Source of the DNA: Ketobacter sp964016105
Lineage (GTDB): Bacteria; Pseudomonadota; Gammaproteobacteria; Pseudomonadales; Ketobacteraceae
Assembly (NCBI GenBank): GCA_964016105.1
Contig: CAXHEX010000013.1
Location: 54,283 to 118,282, forward strand
Direction of reading: 5' to 3'
DNA: 64,000 nucleotides
In this document: in pieces, positions 8,897 through 16,817 of the stretch
How positions within the stretch are numbered: position 1 is the first letter of the stretch
Layout: each line of letters starts with the position of its first letter
The notes under the pieces: model-generated
The model's database searches: none
What the model was told of the DNA's origin: nothing
The model's input: the letters and a program-made list of their open reading frames with translations, nothing else
Position numbers and translations under genes: made by a program

Positions 8897-9475
8897 GTGA
8901 CAAAAATTGTGCTGGGCTCCAGCTCCCCATTTCGTAAACAGTTGCTGAAACAACTCATTCCCGATTTTGATACTTGCTCGCCAGATATCGATGAGACACC
9001 TCACCCCACTGAGACACCAAGGCAACTGGTCACCCGACTGGCCCTGGAAAAAGCCAAAGCAGTTGCGAACCAGCACCCCCAGGCGCTTATCATTAGCAGC
9101 GACCAAGTATCCCTGCTGAACGGCGAAATCAACGGCAAGCCGGGTAATTTCGAAAATGCGTTCAAGCAACTGGAGGCCAGTAGCGGCAACTCCGTCACCT
9201 TTTTAACGAGCTTATGTCTATATAATGGGGAAGTCGATGAATATACCGTGGACGTGGATTCCTTTGTGGTTCATTTTCGAGACTTGTCCAGTGATGAAAT
9301 CACGCGATATCTAGAAAAAGAAACACCTTATAACTGCGCCGGTAGCTTCAAATCAGAGGGATTGGGCATAGCTTTGTTCAAGAAGTTAGAAGGAGATGAC
9401 CCTAATTCATTGATTGGATTGCCCCTAATAAAGTTAGTCGCCATGTTAAAACAAAATGGTATACATATACCCTGA
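8897..9475 (+). CDS. Maf family nucleotide pyrophosphatase (YceF type, 7-methyl-GTP)
   Basis: House-cleaning enzyme of the Maf/HAM1 fold that hydrolyses non-canonical nucleoside triphosphates. The YceF subgroup prefers 7-methyl-GTP. I see the N-terminal signature IVLGSSSPFRKQLL, the central ISSDQVSLLNG and a C-terminal SFKSEGLGIALFKKLEGDDPNS. I chose the GTG at 8897, with GGAG 6 nt upstream. It gives 192 residues starting (M)TKIVLGSSSP, like E. coli YceF (194 residues). It is divergent from yceD, as in E. coli and Pseudomonas. The substrate is inferred from family and context. Confidence 0.93.
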   Translation: MTKIVLGSSSPFRKQLLKQLIPDFDTCSPDIDETPHPTETPRQLVTRLALEKAKAVANQHPQALIISSDQVSLLNGEINGKPGNFENAFKQLEASSGNSVTFLTSLCLYNGEVDEYTVDVDSFVVHFRDLSSDEITRYLEKETPYNCAGSFKSEGLGIALFKKLEGDDPNSLIGLPLIKLVAMLKQNGIHIP

Positions 9476-9520
9476 TTTTTTGATTTAAATTCTGAGCAAA
9501 TTTCGTCGGGCGTCTACACT

Positions 9521-9526
9521 TATAAT
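9521..9526 (+). promoter_or_regulatory. Candidate -10 box for the TetR gene
   Basis: A perfect TATAAT lies 65 nt before the regulator's ATG. No good -35 hexamer stands 16-18 nt upstream, so the promoter may be activated or weak. The sequence after the maf stop codon (9476-9590) has no other clear feature. Confidence 0.35.
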
Positions 9527-9590
9527 GTTAGGTGCAAAGGCGTGTGTGAGATGTACGCCGCACACACCCTTAGATACGAGGCAAAACCGA

Positions 9591-10226
9591 ATGGCCGATG
9601 ATTTACAAGTTAACAAACCAAGACGCAGAAATACCAAAGAACGAATTATTGACGAAGCGGAGTCTTTAGCTGCCCTTCATGGAATTGAGCATTTAAAGCT
9701 ACAGGATGTAGCGGACAAGATAGGCATAAAGCTTCCCTCTGTGTATGCGCATTTCAGTGGCCGTGAAGATATCCTAACCGCAATGGGTGCACGTATCAGC
9801 AAAGGCATGAGCCAGCTATACCAACCCAAACCCGGCGAGCCCCCACTGGAATCCCTTAAGCAGGGAGCCCAGGACATGCTCACTTTCTTGGGGGAACACC
9901 CCGCCTATTTTCGCTTGATGTTGAGAGATCATTCTGTCCCTTTGGGATATGATCCACTTAACCACCGGGCGGCAGTAAACCAAAACTTCGCTCTTCCCAA
10001 TGAGATTCGTGACATGCACAACCGGGTGCAAGGTTTGATTGACCGCTGTGTTGGCGAGAGCAACAAACTCAGCGCCCTGGACTTCACCGCATGCGTTCAT
10101 GGCTTTCTTTTGATGCGCCTCAGTTGGCTGCCCACTCGCAACGATGAGGAAGGCCAGGTGTCCATCGCCTACGAAGAGTACAGAGATACGCTGGATAACA
10201 TAATTAACCGGCTGCTAAATCCCTAG
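9591..10226 (+). CDS. TetR family transcriptional regulator
   Basis: A 211-residue regulator with an N-terminal helix-turn-helix (KERIIDEAESLAALHG, then LQDVADKIGIKLPSVYAHFSGREDIL). A ligand domain follows that I cannot assign to a subfamily. I chose the ATG at 9591 because the family usually has a short basic lead before the helix-turn-helix, here LQVNKPRRRNTKE. A GAGG lies 9 nt upstream. An upstream start at 9525 adds 22 residues of unlikely composition. The neighbours (maf before, sppA converging) give no clue to its target. It ends at a bidirectional terminator. Confidence 0.85.
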   Translation: MADDLQVNKPRRRNTKERIIDEAESLAALHGIEHLKLQDVADKIGIKLPSVYAHFSGREDILTAMGARISKGMSQLYQPKPGEPPLESLKQGAQDMLTFLGEHPAYFRLMLRDHSVPLGYDPLNHRAAVNQNFALPNEIRDMHNRVQGLIDRCVGESNKLSALDFTACVHGFLLMRLSWLPTRNDEEGQVSIAYEEYRDTLDNIINRLLNP

Positions 10227-10236
10227 TAAATCTAAA

Positions 10237-10275
10237 ATAAAAACGGCGCATAAACTGAAGCGCCGTTTTTATTTT
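10237..10275. terminator. Bidirectional terminator between tetR and sppA
   Basis: Stem AAAAACGGCGC (10239-10249) and GCGCCGTTTTT (10260-10270) with a 10-nt loop. The T run works on both strands. It ends the TetR transcript on the plus strand and sppA on the minus strand. Confidence 0.85.
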
Positions 10276-10293
10276 GGTCAAGCCTGTTGCCAC

Positions 10294-11313
10294 CTATCTC
10301 AAGTTAATTGAGGTTAGACCCAGGCTGTTCATAAGCCGGTCGGTCATGGACACACCCAGCTTCCCGGTGAAAGCATCCAGCGGACTCACCCTTGGGGTGT
10401 AGTCCACGATAGTCTCCACTCCCACAATTTCTCTGGCAACCTGCCCGGGGCTGGCTAAGCCATCAATCAAGCCAAGCTCCAAGGCCTGCCGCCCGGACCA
10501 AAACAAACCGGAGAAGATAACTGAGTCGTCTTTTATCCGGTCTCCTCGGCCTTGCCTAACGGCATCGATAAATTGCTCATGAACATCACTCAACACCGTG
10601 GCGAAGAATTCTTTTTGTTGCGCATCTTCCGGCGAAAACGGATCCAGCATGGCCTTGTTACTGCCGGACGTATAAACCCGCCGTTCAACGCCAACCTTTT
10701 CCATGGCTCCAACAAAACCGAAACCGTCACTGACCACACCAATTGATCCCACCAAACTGGCAGGGTCAGCGTAGATCTCATCAGCAGATGCGGAAATATA
10801 GTAGGCACCAGAAGCTCCGATGTCAGTGATTACCGCATAGACTTTCTTCTCGGGGTAATCACGCTTCAAGCGCTGGACTTCCCGATAAACCATGCCCGAT
10901 TGAACGGGGCTTCCACCGGGACTGTTTACTCGAATAATCACACCTTTCGAATTTTGCGCCTTAAATGCTTCCCTTAACCCACTGACCAAACGATCAGCAT
11001 TGGCGTCCGAGTCAGACATAATCATTCCCTTAAGATCCACCATGGCCACATGGGGATCACTGGGGTTTTGTGAACTAGAGCCCCAGGTGCTGGGCTTGAG
11101 TATCATTAACGCCACAAAAAAATAGGCCAGCATGGCGAATTTGAAAAATATACCCCAGCGGCGAGCCTTACGTTGCTCATCCTGGGAAGCCATCACCATC
11201 TTTTCAATCAGCTTCCATTCTTTATTATTACGGGGCCTGTTATATCGACCTCGATCATTACGGTCATTGCGCTGTTGCCTGTTTTGACTATCTTGGCTCG
11301 AGTTTTCGCTCAT
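10294..11313 (-). CDS. sppA: S49 family signal peptide peptidase (short SppA)
   Basis: Membrane serine protease of the ClpP-like S49 clan, thought to degrade cleaved signal peptides. The 339-residue protein has a charged Asn/Arg-rich N-tail (residues 1-35) and one membrane segment (FFKFAMLAYFFVALMIL). One S49 domain follows. Its oxyanion segment is VIIRVNSPGGSPVQSG and the nucleophile Ser is in ITDIGASGAYYIS. A Lys general base is expected in SGSNKAMLDPFS. It is the half-size form, not the tandem-domain E. coli SppA. It precedes no other gene on its strand before the terminator. Confidence 0.93.
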   Translation of the reverse strand: MSENSSQDSQNRQQRNDRNDRGRYNRPRNNKEWKLIEKMVMASQDEQRKARRWGIFFKFAMLAYFFVALMILKPSTWGSSSQNPSDPHVAMVDLKGMIMSDSDANADRLVSGLREAFKAQNSKGVIIRVNSPGGSPVQSGMVYREVQRLKRDYPEKKVYAVITDIGASGAYYISASADEIYADPASLVGSIGVVSDGFGFVGAMEKVGVERRVYTSGSNKAMLDPFSPEDAQQKEFFATVLSDVHEQFIDAVRQGRGDRIKDDSVIFSGLFWSGRQALELGLIDGLASPGQVAREIVGVETIVDYTPRVSPLDAFTGKLGVSMTDRLMNSLGLTSINLR

Positions 11314-11349
11314 TTACGATTCCTTTAATAACTGCCTTCTCTAATTATT

Positions 11350-12009
11350 TTAGACGTACAATTGGGAGATTAATTCAGCCACCGTAGTGACACAGACTTT
11401 TGGACTATGCTTTTGCAATCTTGATACCGAATGAGCACCCCAGCCAACACCGATGGAAGGCACTCGGGCACGACTGGCCATTTCCAAGTCAAACTCCGTA
11501 TCTCCAATCATTACCGCCTGTTCAGGCTTGACTCCATGATAGTCGATAATTTCTAAAAGCATATCCGGTTCAGGTTTTGACCGGGTTTCATCGGCACAGC
11601 GTGAGCTGTGAAAAAGACCACCCACATTATGGGAAGCAAATACCCTATCCAACCCTTTTCGACTTTTTCCTGTGGCCACGCTAAGCAGTGCGCCATGGCC
11701 ATGAAGCTGCGTCAGCATTTGGGTAACACCATCGTAGAATGGACTGGGGTTGGCTTCTCTTTCCACATAATGATGAGAATAGCGCAGCCGCATCAGTTCC
11801 ACTTGGGGTTCAGTAAGCTGGGGATGCAATCGCCTAATGGCGATATCCAGCGCCAACCCCACGATATTGTGAACCTGTTCAGTTTGCGCAGGAACAATGC
11901 CTAGATCCTCTGCCGCCACCTGCATGCATTGTGCAATGCGACCAAGGGAATCCATCAAGGTTCCATCCCAATCAAATACGACTAATTTATATGCTAACTG
12001 ACTTTGCAT
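11350..12009 (-). CDS. HAD superfamily (subfamily IA) hydrolase, phosphoglycolate-phosphatase-like
   Basis: A 219-residue phosphatase with HAD motif I VFDWDGTLMDS, motif II SVATGKSRKGL, motif III Lys in ETRSKPEPDML and motif IV VMIGDTEFDLEMA. The alpha-helical cap between motifs I and II fits subfamily IA (Gph-like). The true substrate is unknown. I chose the ATG at 12009; a TTG two codons upstream is less likely. It stands between rluC and sppA, the same order as in Pseudomonas, 27 nt after rluC, so it is probably co-transcribed. Confidence 0.88.
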   Translation of the reverse strand: MQSQLAYKLVVFDWDGTLMDSLGRIAQCMQVAAEDLGIVPAQTEQVHNIVGLALDIAIRRLHPQLTEPQVELMRLRYSHHYVEREANPSPFYDGVTQMLTQLHGHGALLSVATGKSRKGLDRVFASHNVGGLFHSSRCADETRSKPEPDMLLEIIDYHGVKPEQAVMIGDTEFDLEMASRARVPSIGVGWGAHSVSRLQKHSPKVCVTTVAELISQLYV

Positions 12010-12036
12010 GAACAAGAGAACTCAAATCATTGAAAT

Positions 12037-12981
12037 TTAGGGTAAGGATGCCAATACTGATTGCAATTCTTCAGGCAAGGACGCTTCAAAGCGCTGAGGT
12101 TTTCCGTTCTGATCCAGAATATTCAAACGCGCCGCGTGCAAGAATAACCGCTTCAAACCATGATCCAGAAAATGCTGGTTTTGTTCCCGTGGCAAATACT
12201 TATCGTCCCCTGCAATGGCGTGCCCCACATGCTGGGCATGGACCCTGATCTGGTGGGTGCGGCCGGTTACTGGCTTGGCTTCCACCAAGGTAGCCTTCTC
12301 AAAAAGCCGGATCTGCTTGAATAACGTTAGGGAGTCTTTGCCTTCAGTGGATACCCGAACAATACGTTCCCCAGATGCCAGGTGGAACTTCTTTAGGGGT
12401 GCTTCCACCCGATGCTCCCTACCCTTCCAGCGACCATGGAGCAGTGCTTGATAGGTTTTTTCCACCCGACCTTGCTTCAGGTCCTGATGCAACTGCTTTA
12501 ATCTGGAGCGCTTTTTCGCAATCATCAAGCAGCCTGAGGTATCTCTATCCAAACGATGAACCAATTCCAGAAAACGGAGTTCCGGACGCATTACTCGAAA
12601 GGCCTCGATCACCCCCAAGCTGATGCCACTACCTCCATGCACAGCCAGCCCCGACGGTTTATTCACCACAATCAGAGCATCATCTTCATGGATCACTGCC
12701 GCCTGTAGCAGGCGATGGAGAGAATCACTGATTGCCGAGGGCGCTTCAGTGTTGCGGGTCTTGGCCGGGGGAATGCGCACCAAATCCCCCACTTTCAGCT
12801 TATATTCGGGTTTGCTACGGCCCTTATTGACCCGTACCTCACCCCTCCTTATCATCCTGTAAATAGCTGATTTTGGTACACCTTTTAACCGGACCATAAG
12901 AAAATTATCCAGTCTCTGATGCAACTGATCTTCAGTCACTTCAGCAAAGGTGACCTTGGAGGGAATTGAATTACTGCTCAT
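12037..12981 (-). CDS. rluC: 23S rRNA pseudouridine synthase RluC
   Basis: Makes pseudouridines 955, 2504 and 2580 of 23S rRNA (E. coli numbering). The 314-residue protein has an N-terminal S4 RNA-binding domain (HQRLDNFLMVRLKGVPKSAIYRMIRRGEVRVN). The RluA-family catalytic domain follows, with Asp in VHRLDRDTSGCLM. The RluC rather than RluD assignment rests on the divergent position next to rne, which is conserved in gammaproteobacteria. Confidence 0.95.
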   Translation of the reverse strand: MSSNSIPSKVTFAEVTEDQLHQRLDNFLMVRLKGVPKSAIYRMIRRGEVRVNKGRSKPEYKLKVGDLVRIPPAKTRNTEAPSAISDSLHRLLQAAVIHEDDALIVVNKPSGLAVHGGSGISLGVIEAFRVMRPELRFLELVHRLDRDTSGCLMIAKKRSRLKQLHQDLKQGRVEKTYQALLHGRWKGREHRVEAPLKKFHLASGERIVRVSTEGKDSLTLFKQIRLFEKATLVEAKPVTGRTHQIRVHAQHVGHAIAGDDKYLPREQNQHFLDHGLKRLFLHAARLNILDQNGKPQRFEASLPEELQSVLASLP

Positions 12982-13009
12982 GGAGAATCAAGGGCTTCGG
13001 GCTATCTGT

Positions 13010-13038
13010 TTGATGAGATTAACATTTCCTGCTATATT
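13010..13038 (+). promoter_or_regulatory. Candidate sigma-70 promoter for rne
   Basis: The -35 is TTGATG (13010-13015), the spacer 17 nt and the -10 TATATT (13033-13038), preceded by TGC, an extended -10. It would start transcription near 13045, about 1000 nt before the rne ATG. It is the best match I found in the region; weaker downstream promoters cannot be excluded. Confidence 0.6.
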
Positions 13039-13442
13039 GCTGTGTGCCTTGCAATAAAGCGAGTCAGTACAGCAAGACCCCATTCTAAACGGAATGCAGG
13101 CAATCTTCTAATGATACTGATGTCGAATTACGCAGGCAGACCGGATCCAGGAGTATCATCGGGTCAAGACCAGATGGTCTACTACCCCCTTTCTGTTGAT
13201 CCCCGATGTGCCGGACCCCTGAAATTGCTGTAAGGGAAACCTGGCACCCAAACCCTACGCAAGGTGCGCAGGAAATTAAAGAAGGAAACAAATCCCGGTT
13301 GCAGATTACCACCATGGCCAACATAAAAGCCGATGCGGTACCCAAACACAACCGAAAACAAATCGGTCATTTGTAGTGATCAAAAGTAAAACCCAACTCG
13401 AAACTTGAATCGAGCCAGAGCAAAACAAGTGCGGCTACTACC

Positions 13443-13498
13443 AACAAGTTGGTACTAACAAGTTGGTACTAACAAGTTGGTACTAACCAGTTGGTACT
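13443..13498 (+). repeat. Four tandem 14-bp repeats in rne leader
   Basis: Unit AACAAGTTGGTACT. Copies 1-3 (13443-13484) are identical; copy 4 (13485-13498) has C for A at position 4. A degenerate fifth trace follows. Each unit can pair CCAAC with GTTGG across its edge, so the RNA could form alternative small hairpins. Copy number may vary between strains. Confidence 0.95.
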
Positions 13499-13655
13499 AA
13501 ATAGTTACGAACTACCGCACTGACGGTGCTGATCGTACCACGGAGCCGATTGTTCATAAGAACAAACGGAAAGATGTACGAACACACATTGAACGAAATT
13601 GAACGAAAAAATAGGTACGTTTCGGCTTTAACTAATTCGAAGCTCGTAACGTGAT

Positions 13656-13675
13656 TGTTAAACACGTGTTTAACA
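13656..13675. repeat. Perfect 20-bp palindrome in rne leader
   Basis: TGTTAAACAC/GTGTTTAACA, no mismatch, centred between 13665 and 13666. It could be a protein-binding operator in DNA or a hairpin in the leader RNA. Chance occurrence of a perfect 20-bp palindrome is low in a region of this size. Confidence 0.9.
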
Positions 13676-14044
13676 GCTAAGTGGTAAAGATTATAGGTGT
13701 GGCTTATACACTACTGCCAACAGGCGCAGCGCTGTAAGCGGCACAGGGGTTATTGAGGCGATTGTCGCAATGGCCCTGGCACAACGAACGTAAGAGTATT
13801 CACAGTAGGGCCAGCACCAGTATTAGGTGGCTCGAACAGTTTGATACCAGTGCAACACCCTCAAGGTGTTGGCCCACGGCAATGGTGGGGCGAGCCCGTA
13901 TTTGATGAATACAGGCAGTTACTGAAGTCAATCCCTGTGTCTCTAGCCCGCCGATGGTGAATCAACACTTCGGCAGAATCGCTCTATTCCTGCCTTTATC
14001 GATATCCACTACTGTTAAGCGCACCAGTGCTGGATATAACCTGC

Positions 14045-16702
14045 ATGAAAAGAATGTTAATTAACGCAACACACTCAGAAGAACTTCGTGTTGCACTCGT
14101 AGATGGCCAAAGACTGTATGACCTGGACATCGAGCACAGAACCCGCGAACAAAAAAAATCCAATATTTATAAAGGCAGAATCACCCGACTGGAACCCAGT
14201 CTGGAAGCCGCTTTTGTGGATTTCGGTTCCGAACGACACGGCTTTCTTCCCCTGAAAGAAATTTCCCGCCAATACTTTGTTAAAAACCCCAAAGACATCC
14301 AAGGTCGATTCACCATCAAAGATGTGGTGAAAGAAGGCCAGGAAGTCATCCTTCAAGTAGGCAAAGAAGAACGGGGCAGCAAAGGTGCGGCGCTATCTAC
14401 CTTCATTAGCTTGGCTGGTCGCTACCTGGTGCTAATGCCAAACAACCCTAGAGCCGGCGGAATTTCCCGCCGCATTGAGGGAGATGAAAGGGCCGCCCTA
14501 AGGGAAGTGATGAACTCCCTCACCATCCCCCAGGATATGGGCGTGATCATTCGCACCGCAGGCATCGGCCGCAGTGTGGAGGAAATGCAGTGGGATCTGG
14601 ATTATTTGCTCACCCTGTGGGAATCCATTACCGAGGCCTCCGAGAAATCCCCTGCCCCCTTCCTGATTTATCAGGAAAGCAACGTCATCATTCGAGCCGT
14701 GCGGGATTACCTGCGCCAGGATATTGGTGAAGTGCTGATTGATACCGAAGAAGTCTACCAGGAAGCCATCAACTTCGTGCGCCAGGTGATGCCTCAGTAC
14801 GAGAACAAGATCAAGCGCTATAGCGACAACATCCCCCTATTCAACCGCTACCAGATCGAATCGCAAATCGAAACGGCGTTTGAGCGGGAAGTGAAATTAC
14901 CTTCGGGTGGCTCCATCGTAATTGATCCCACCGAGGCGCTGGTGTCCATCGACATCAACTCCTCGCGAGCCACCAAAGGCTCTGACATTGAAGAGACCGC
15001 ATTGACCACCAATCTGGAAGCAGCGGACGAGATTGCCCGTCAGCTGCGGCTGCGGGATATTGGCGGCCTGATTGTGGTGGATTTTATCGATATGAACGCC
15101 TCACGCAATCAGCGTGAAGTGGAAAACCGCATGCGGGACGCCCTGGAACTGGATCGAGCCCGGATTCAAGTGGGCAAGATCTCCCGCTTTGGCCTGATGG
15201 AGCTGTCACGACAACGTTTGCGCCCCTCTCTAGGAGAAACCAGCGGCCACATATGCCCGCGCTGCAGCGGCGTAGGCTTTATCCGTGATTTGCATTCTCT
15301 ATCTCTCAATATCATGAGGCTGATCGAAGAAGAAGCACTTAAGGAAAACAGCTCAGAAATCCATGCCAAAGTGCCCGTTAACGTGGCTACCTACCTGCTC
15401 AATGAAAAACGAGATGTTTTGGTGGGCATAGAAGCCAGAAATAAGGTTCGAGTACTGGTATTGCCCAGCCCCAACCTGGAAACCCCCCACTTTGAATTGA
15501 GCCGATTCCGCGCAGACCAGATAGCAGACAGCGACGGAACAGCCAGCTACGAGCTACTGGAAGCAGCAGCAGAAGTGGAGAATGCCCCAAGAAGTCCCGG
15601 GGAAACGTCACTGAAGCAGCCAGAAGAAGCCGCTGTGCAAATGATTCAGCCCAATACACCGGCACCTACCCCCATAGTGAAGAAGGACCCCAGCTTCTTC
15701 TCACGCATGTTCTCTTGGTTTGTGCAGCTCTTTAGCAGTAACGAAGAGCCAGAACCCGCAAAACCCAAGAACCGGAGCCAACAGAACAGAAATAATCAGC
15801 GTGGCAATCGCAACCAGAGAGGCAATCGCCGCCAGAACGATAACCGCGGTAGCGGTCGCAAGCAGCAAAACAAGCAGCAAGCCGAGAACAGGAAAGATTC
15901 TGGCCAAGGGCAAAAAGATGGCCAGAAAAAGGACGGTCAGAATGCTCAACAACGTCGTGATCAAAACTCCGACCGTAAAAACAACCGTCAAAACAAGCGT
16001 AAAGATGCCGAGACCAATAAGGCCGATAGCGATCAAAACCGCTCAGAAGGTGATTCTAACGACAATCAAAATCGGAACAATCGCCGGGGCCGTCGTCGCA
16101 ACCCTTCAGACAACCGCCGAAGACGCCAGAACAAGGCCCAGGCCGAGCAAAAAGCCGAACAGGCCAACGCTCAGGCTAACCCAGCAGGGGAAGCCAACGG
16201 CAATGTGAAGGAACCCGCTGCACAAAAACCGGATGTGAACGGTAACGTTCAACCGGGTAACCAAGCGCCGGCGGTAGCTAAAGCAGCCGATCCCAAGCCG
16301 GTGAAAGCGGAAGCGAAACCGGCTCAAGATAACCCGCCTGCGGCACCTGTTGCATCGGCTAAGCCAAACCCCGCTCCCAAAGCGGTACCAAGCGAGCCCG
16401 TTGCAAAAGCCCAAGCCCCTGAGCCCAAGGCTGCTGCGCCTGAAAAGCCGGCCGAAGCAGCAAAAGCTCAAGAAGCACCTAAGCCCGCACCTAAACCAGT
16501 ACAACAGGAAGCGCCAAAGCCAGCCACTGCGGAAAAACCCCAACCGGCAGCCAGCAGTGGTAAAGATGCACCTAAAGAAGCTACACCCAAGGCCGATGCA
16601 AAACCCGCCAGGGCTGCTAACGACCCTAGGGAAATCCGCAAGCGTCAGCAAGCGGAAGCCGCCAAGAAGGCCGCCGCTTCCAGCGGAGGTGGAGAAAGCT
16701 AA
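14045..16702 (+). CDS. rne: Ribonuclease E
   Basis: Essential endoribonuclease and scaffold of the RNA degradosome, 885 residues. From the ATG at 14045 (MKRMLINATH) the key residues fall exactly on E. coli numbering: Asp303 (VSIDINSS), Asp346 (VVDFIDM) and the zinc-link Cys404/Cys407 (CPRCSG). This fixes the start. The N-half holds the S1 domain (about 35-125), the 5' sensor and the DNase I-like fold. Residues 549-565 (PSFFSRMFSWFVQLFSS) form an amphipathic helix where E. coli has its membrane anchor. The tail is disordered: Arg/Asn/Gln-rich, then Pro/Ala/Lys-rich. It ends with an NDPREIRKRQ motif near residue 859, resembling the Pseudomonas RNase E C-terminus. Confidence 0.97.
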   Translation: MKRMLINATHSEELRVALVDGQRLYDLDIEHRTREQKKSNIYKGRITRLEPSLEAAFVDFGSERHGFLPLKEISRQYFVKNPKDIQGRFTIKDVVKEGQEVILQVGKEERGSKGAALSTFISLAGRYLVLMPNNPRAGGISRRIEGDERAALREVMNSLTIPQDMGVIIRTAGIGRSVEEMQWDLDYLLTLWESITEASEKSPAPFLIYQESNVIIRAVRDYLRQDIGEVLIDTEEVYQEAINFVRQVMPQYENKIKRYSDNIPLFNRYQIESQIETAFEREVKLPSGGSIVIDPTEALVSIDINSSRATKGSDIEETALTTNLEAADEIARQLRLRDIGGLIVVDFIDMNASRNQREVENRMRDALELDRARIQVGKISRFGLMELSRQRLRPSLGETSGHICPRCSGVGFIRDLHSLSLNIMRLIEEEALKENSSEIHAKVPVNVATYLLNEKRDVLVGIEARNKVRVLVLPSPNLETPHFELSRFRADQIADSDGTASYELLEAAAEVENAPRSPGETSLKQPEEAAVQMIQPNTPAPTPIVKKDPSFFSRMFSWFVQLFSSNEEPEPAKPKNRSQQNRNNQRGNRNQRGNRRQNDNRGSGRKQQNKQQAENRKDSGQGQKDGQKKDGQNAQQRRDQNSDRKNNRQNKRKDAETNKADSDQNRSEGDSNDNQNRNNRRGRRRNPSDNRRRRQNKAQAEQKAEQANAQANPAGEANGNVKEPAAQKPDVNGNVQPGNQAPAVAKAADPKPVKAEAKPAQDNPPAAPVASAKPNPAPKAVPSEPVAKAQAPEPKAAAPEKPAEAAKAQEAPKPAPKPVQQEAPKPATAEKPQPAASSGKDAPKEATPKADAKPARAANDPREIRKRQQAEAAKKAAASSGGGES

Positions 16703-16718
16703 CGCGAGTTAGCTTTCT
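16693..16718 (+). terminator. Stem-loop at the rne stop codon
   Basis: A perfect 11-bp stem AGAAAGCTAAC (16693-16703)/GTTAGCTTTCT (16708-16718) with a GCGA tetraloop covers the rne stop codon. There is no long T run after it, so it may act as an mRNA 3' end stabiliser or weak terminator. A second 11-bp stem, GCTGAGCCCAC (16733-16743)/GTGGGTTCAGC (16753-16763), follows. Confidence 0.6.
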
Positions 16719-16775
16719 AAAGGTTGAAATACGCTGAGCCCACGAGCATCAAGTGGGTTCAGCCCCCCTTATTTA

Positions 16776-16807
16776 GGATCTACTTTAGGGTCTACTTTAG
16801 GCTCTAC
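16776..16807. repeat. 12-bp direct repeats between rne and murB
   Basis: GGATCTACTTTA (16776-16787) and GGGTCTACTTTA (16788-16799), then a partial third copy GGCTCTAC (16800-16807). They lie between the convergent rne and murB ends. No function is evident. Confidence 0.85.
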
Positions 16808-16817
16808 CCCAAACTCA

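Larger units (their letters stand above)
12982..14044 (+). promoter_or_regulatory. Long non-coding rne leader region
   Basis: About 1060 nt without a credible gene separate rluC from rne. The region is rich in short stem-loops: CATTC/GAATG (13081-13096), AGACC/GGTCT (13167-13180), ACAAAT/ATTTGT (13358-13374), CTCGA/TCGAG (13397-13414), TTGTTC/GAACAA (13550-13565), AACACC/GGTGTT (13854-13870). It also holds a four-copy tandem repeat and a 20-bp palindrome. In E. coli the 361-nt rne 5' UTR binds RNase E and lets the enzyme limit its own mRNA. A similar feedback role here is inference. Open frames inside it lack ribosome sites and family-like sequence. Confidence 0.65.

Noticed and set aside
13085..13370. 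Minus-strand frames of 60-90 residues inside the rne leader.
   Set aside because: No ribosome sites, poor codon pattern, no family-like motif; they overlap several hairpins expected in the leader RNA.
13443..13498. Possible CRISPR array from repeated GTTGG/CCAAC units.
   Set aside because: The units are back-to-back with no spacers of 26-40 nt, and no cas genes are in the window. It is a short tandem repeat.
15720..16651. Long alternative frames on both strands over the rne tail.
   Set aside because: They arise from the low-complexity Pro/Ala/Lys- and Arg/Asn-rich tail of RNase E. Composition alone makes them long.
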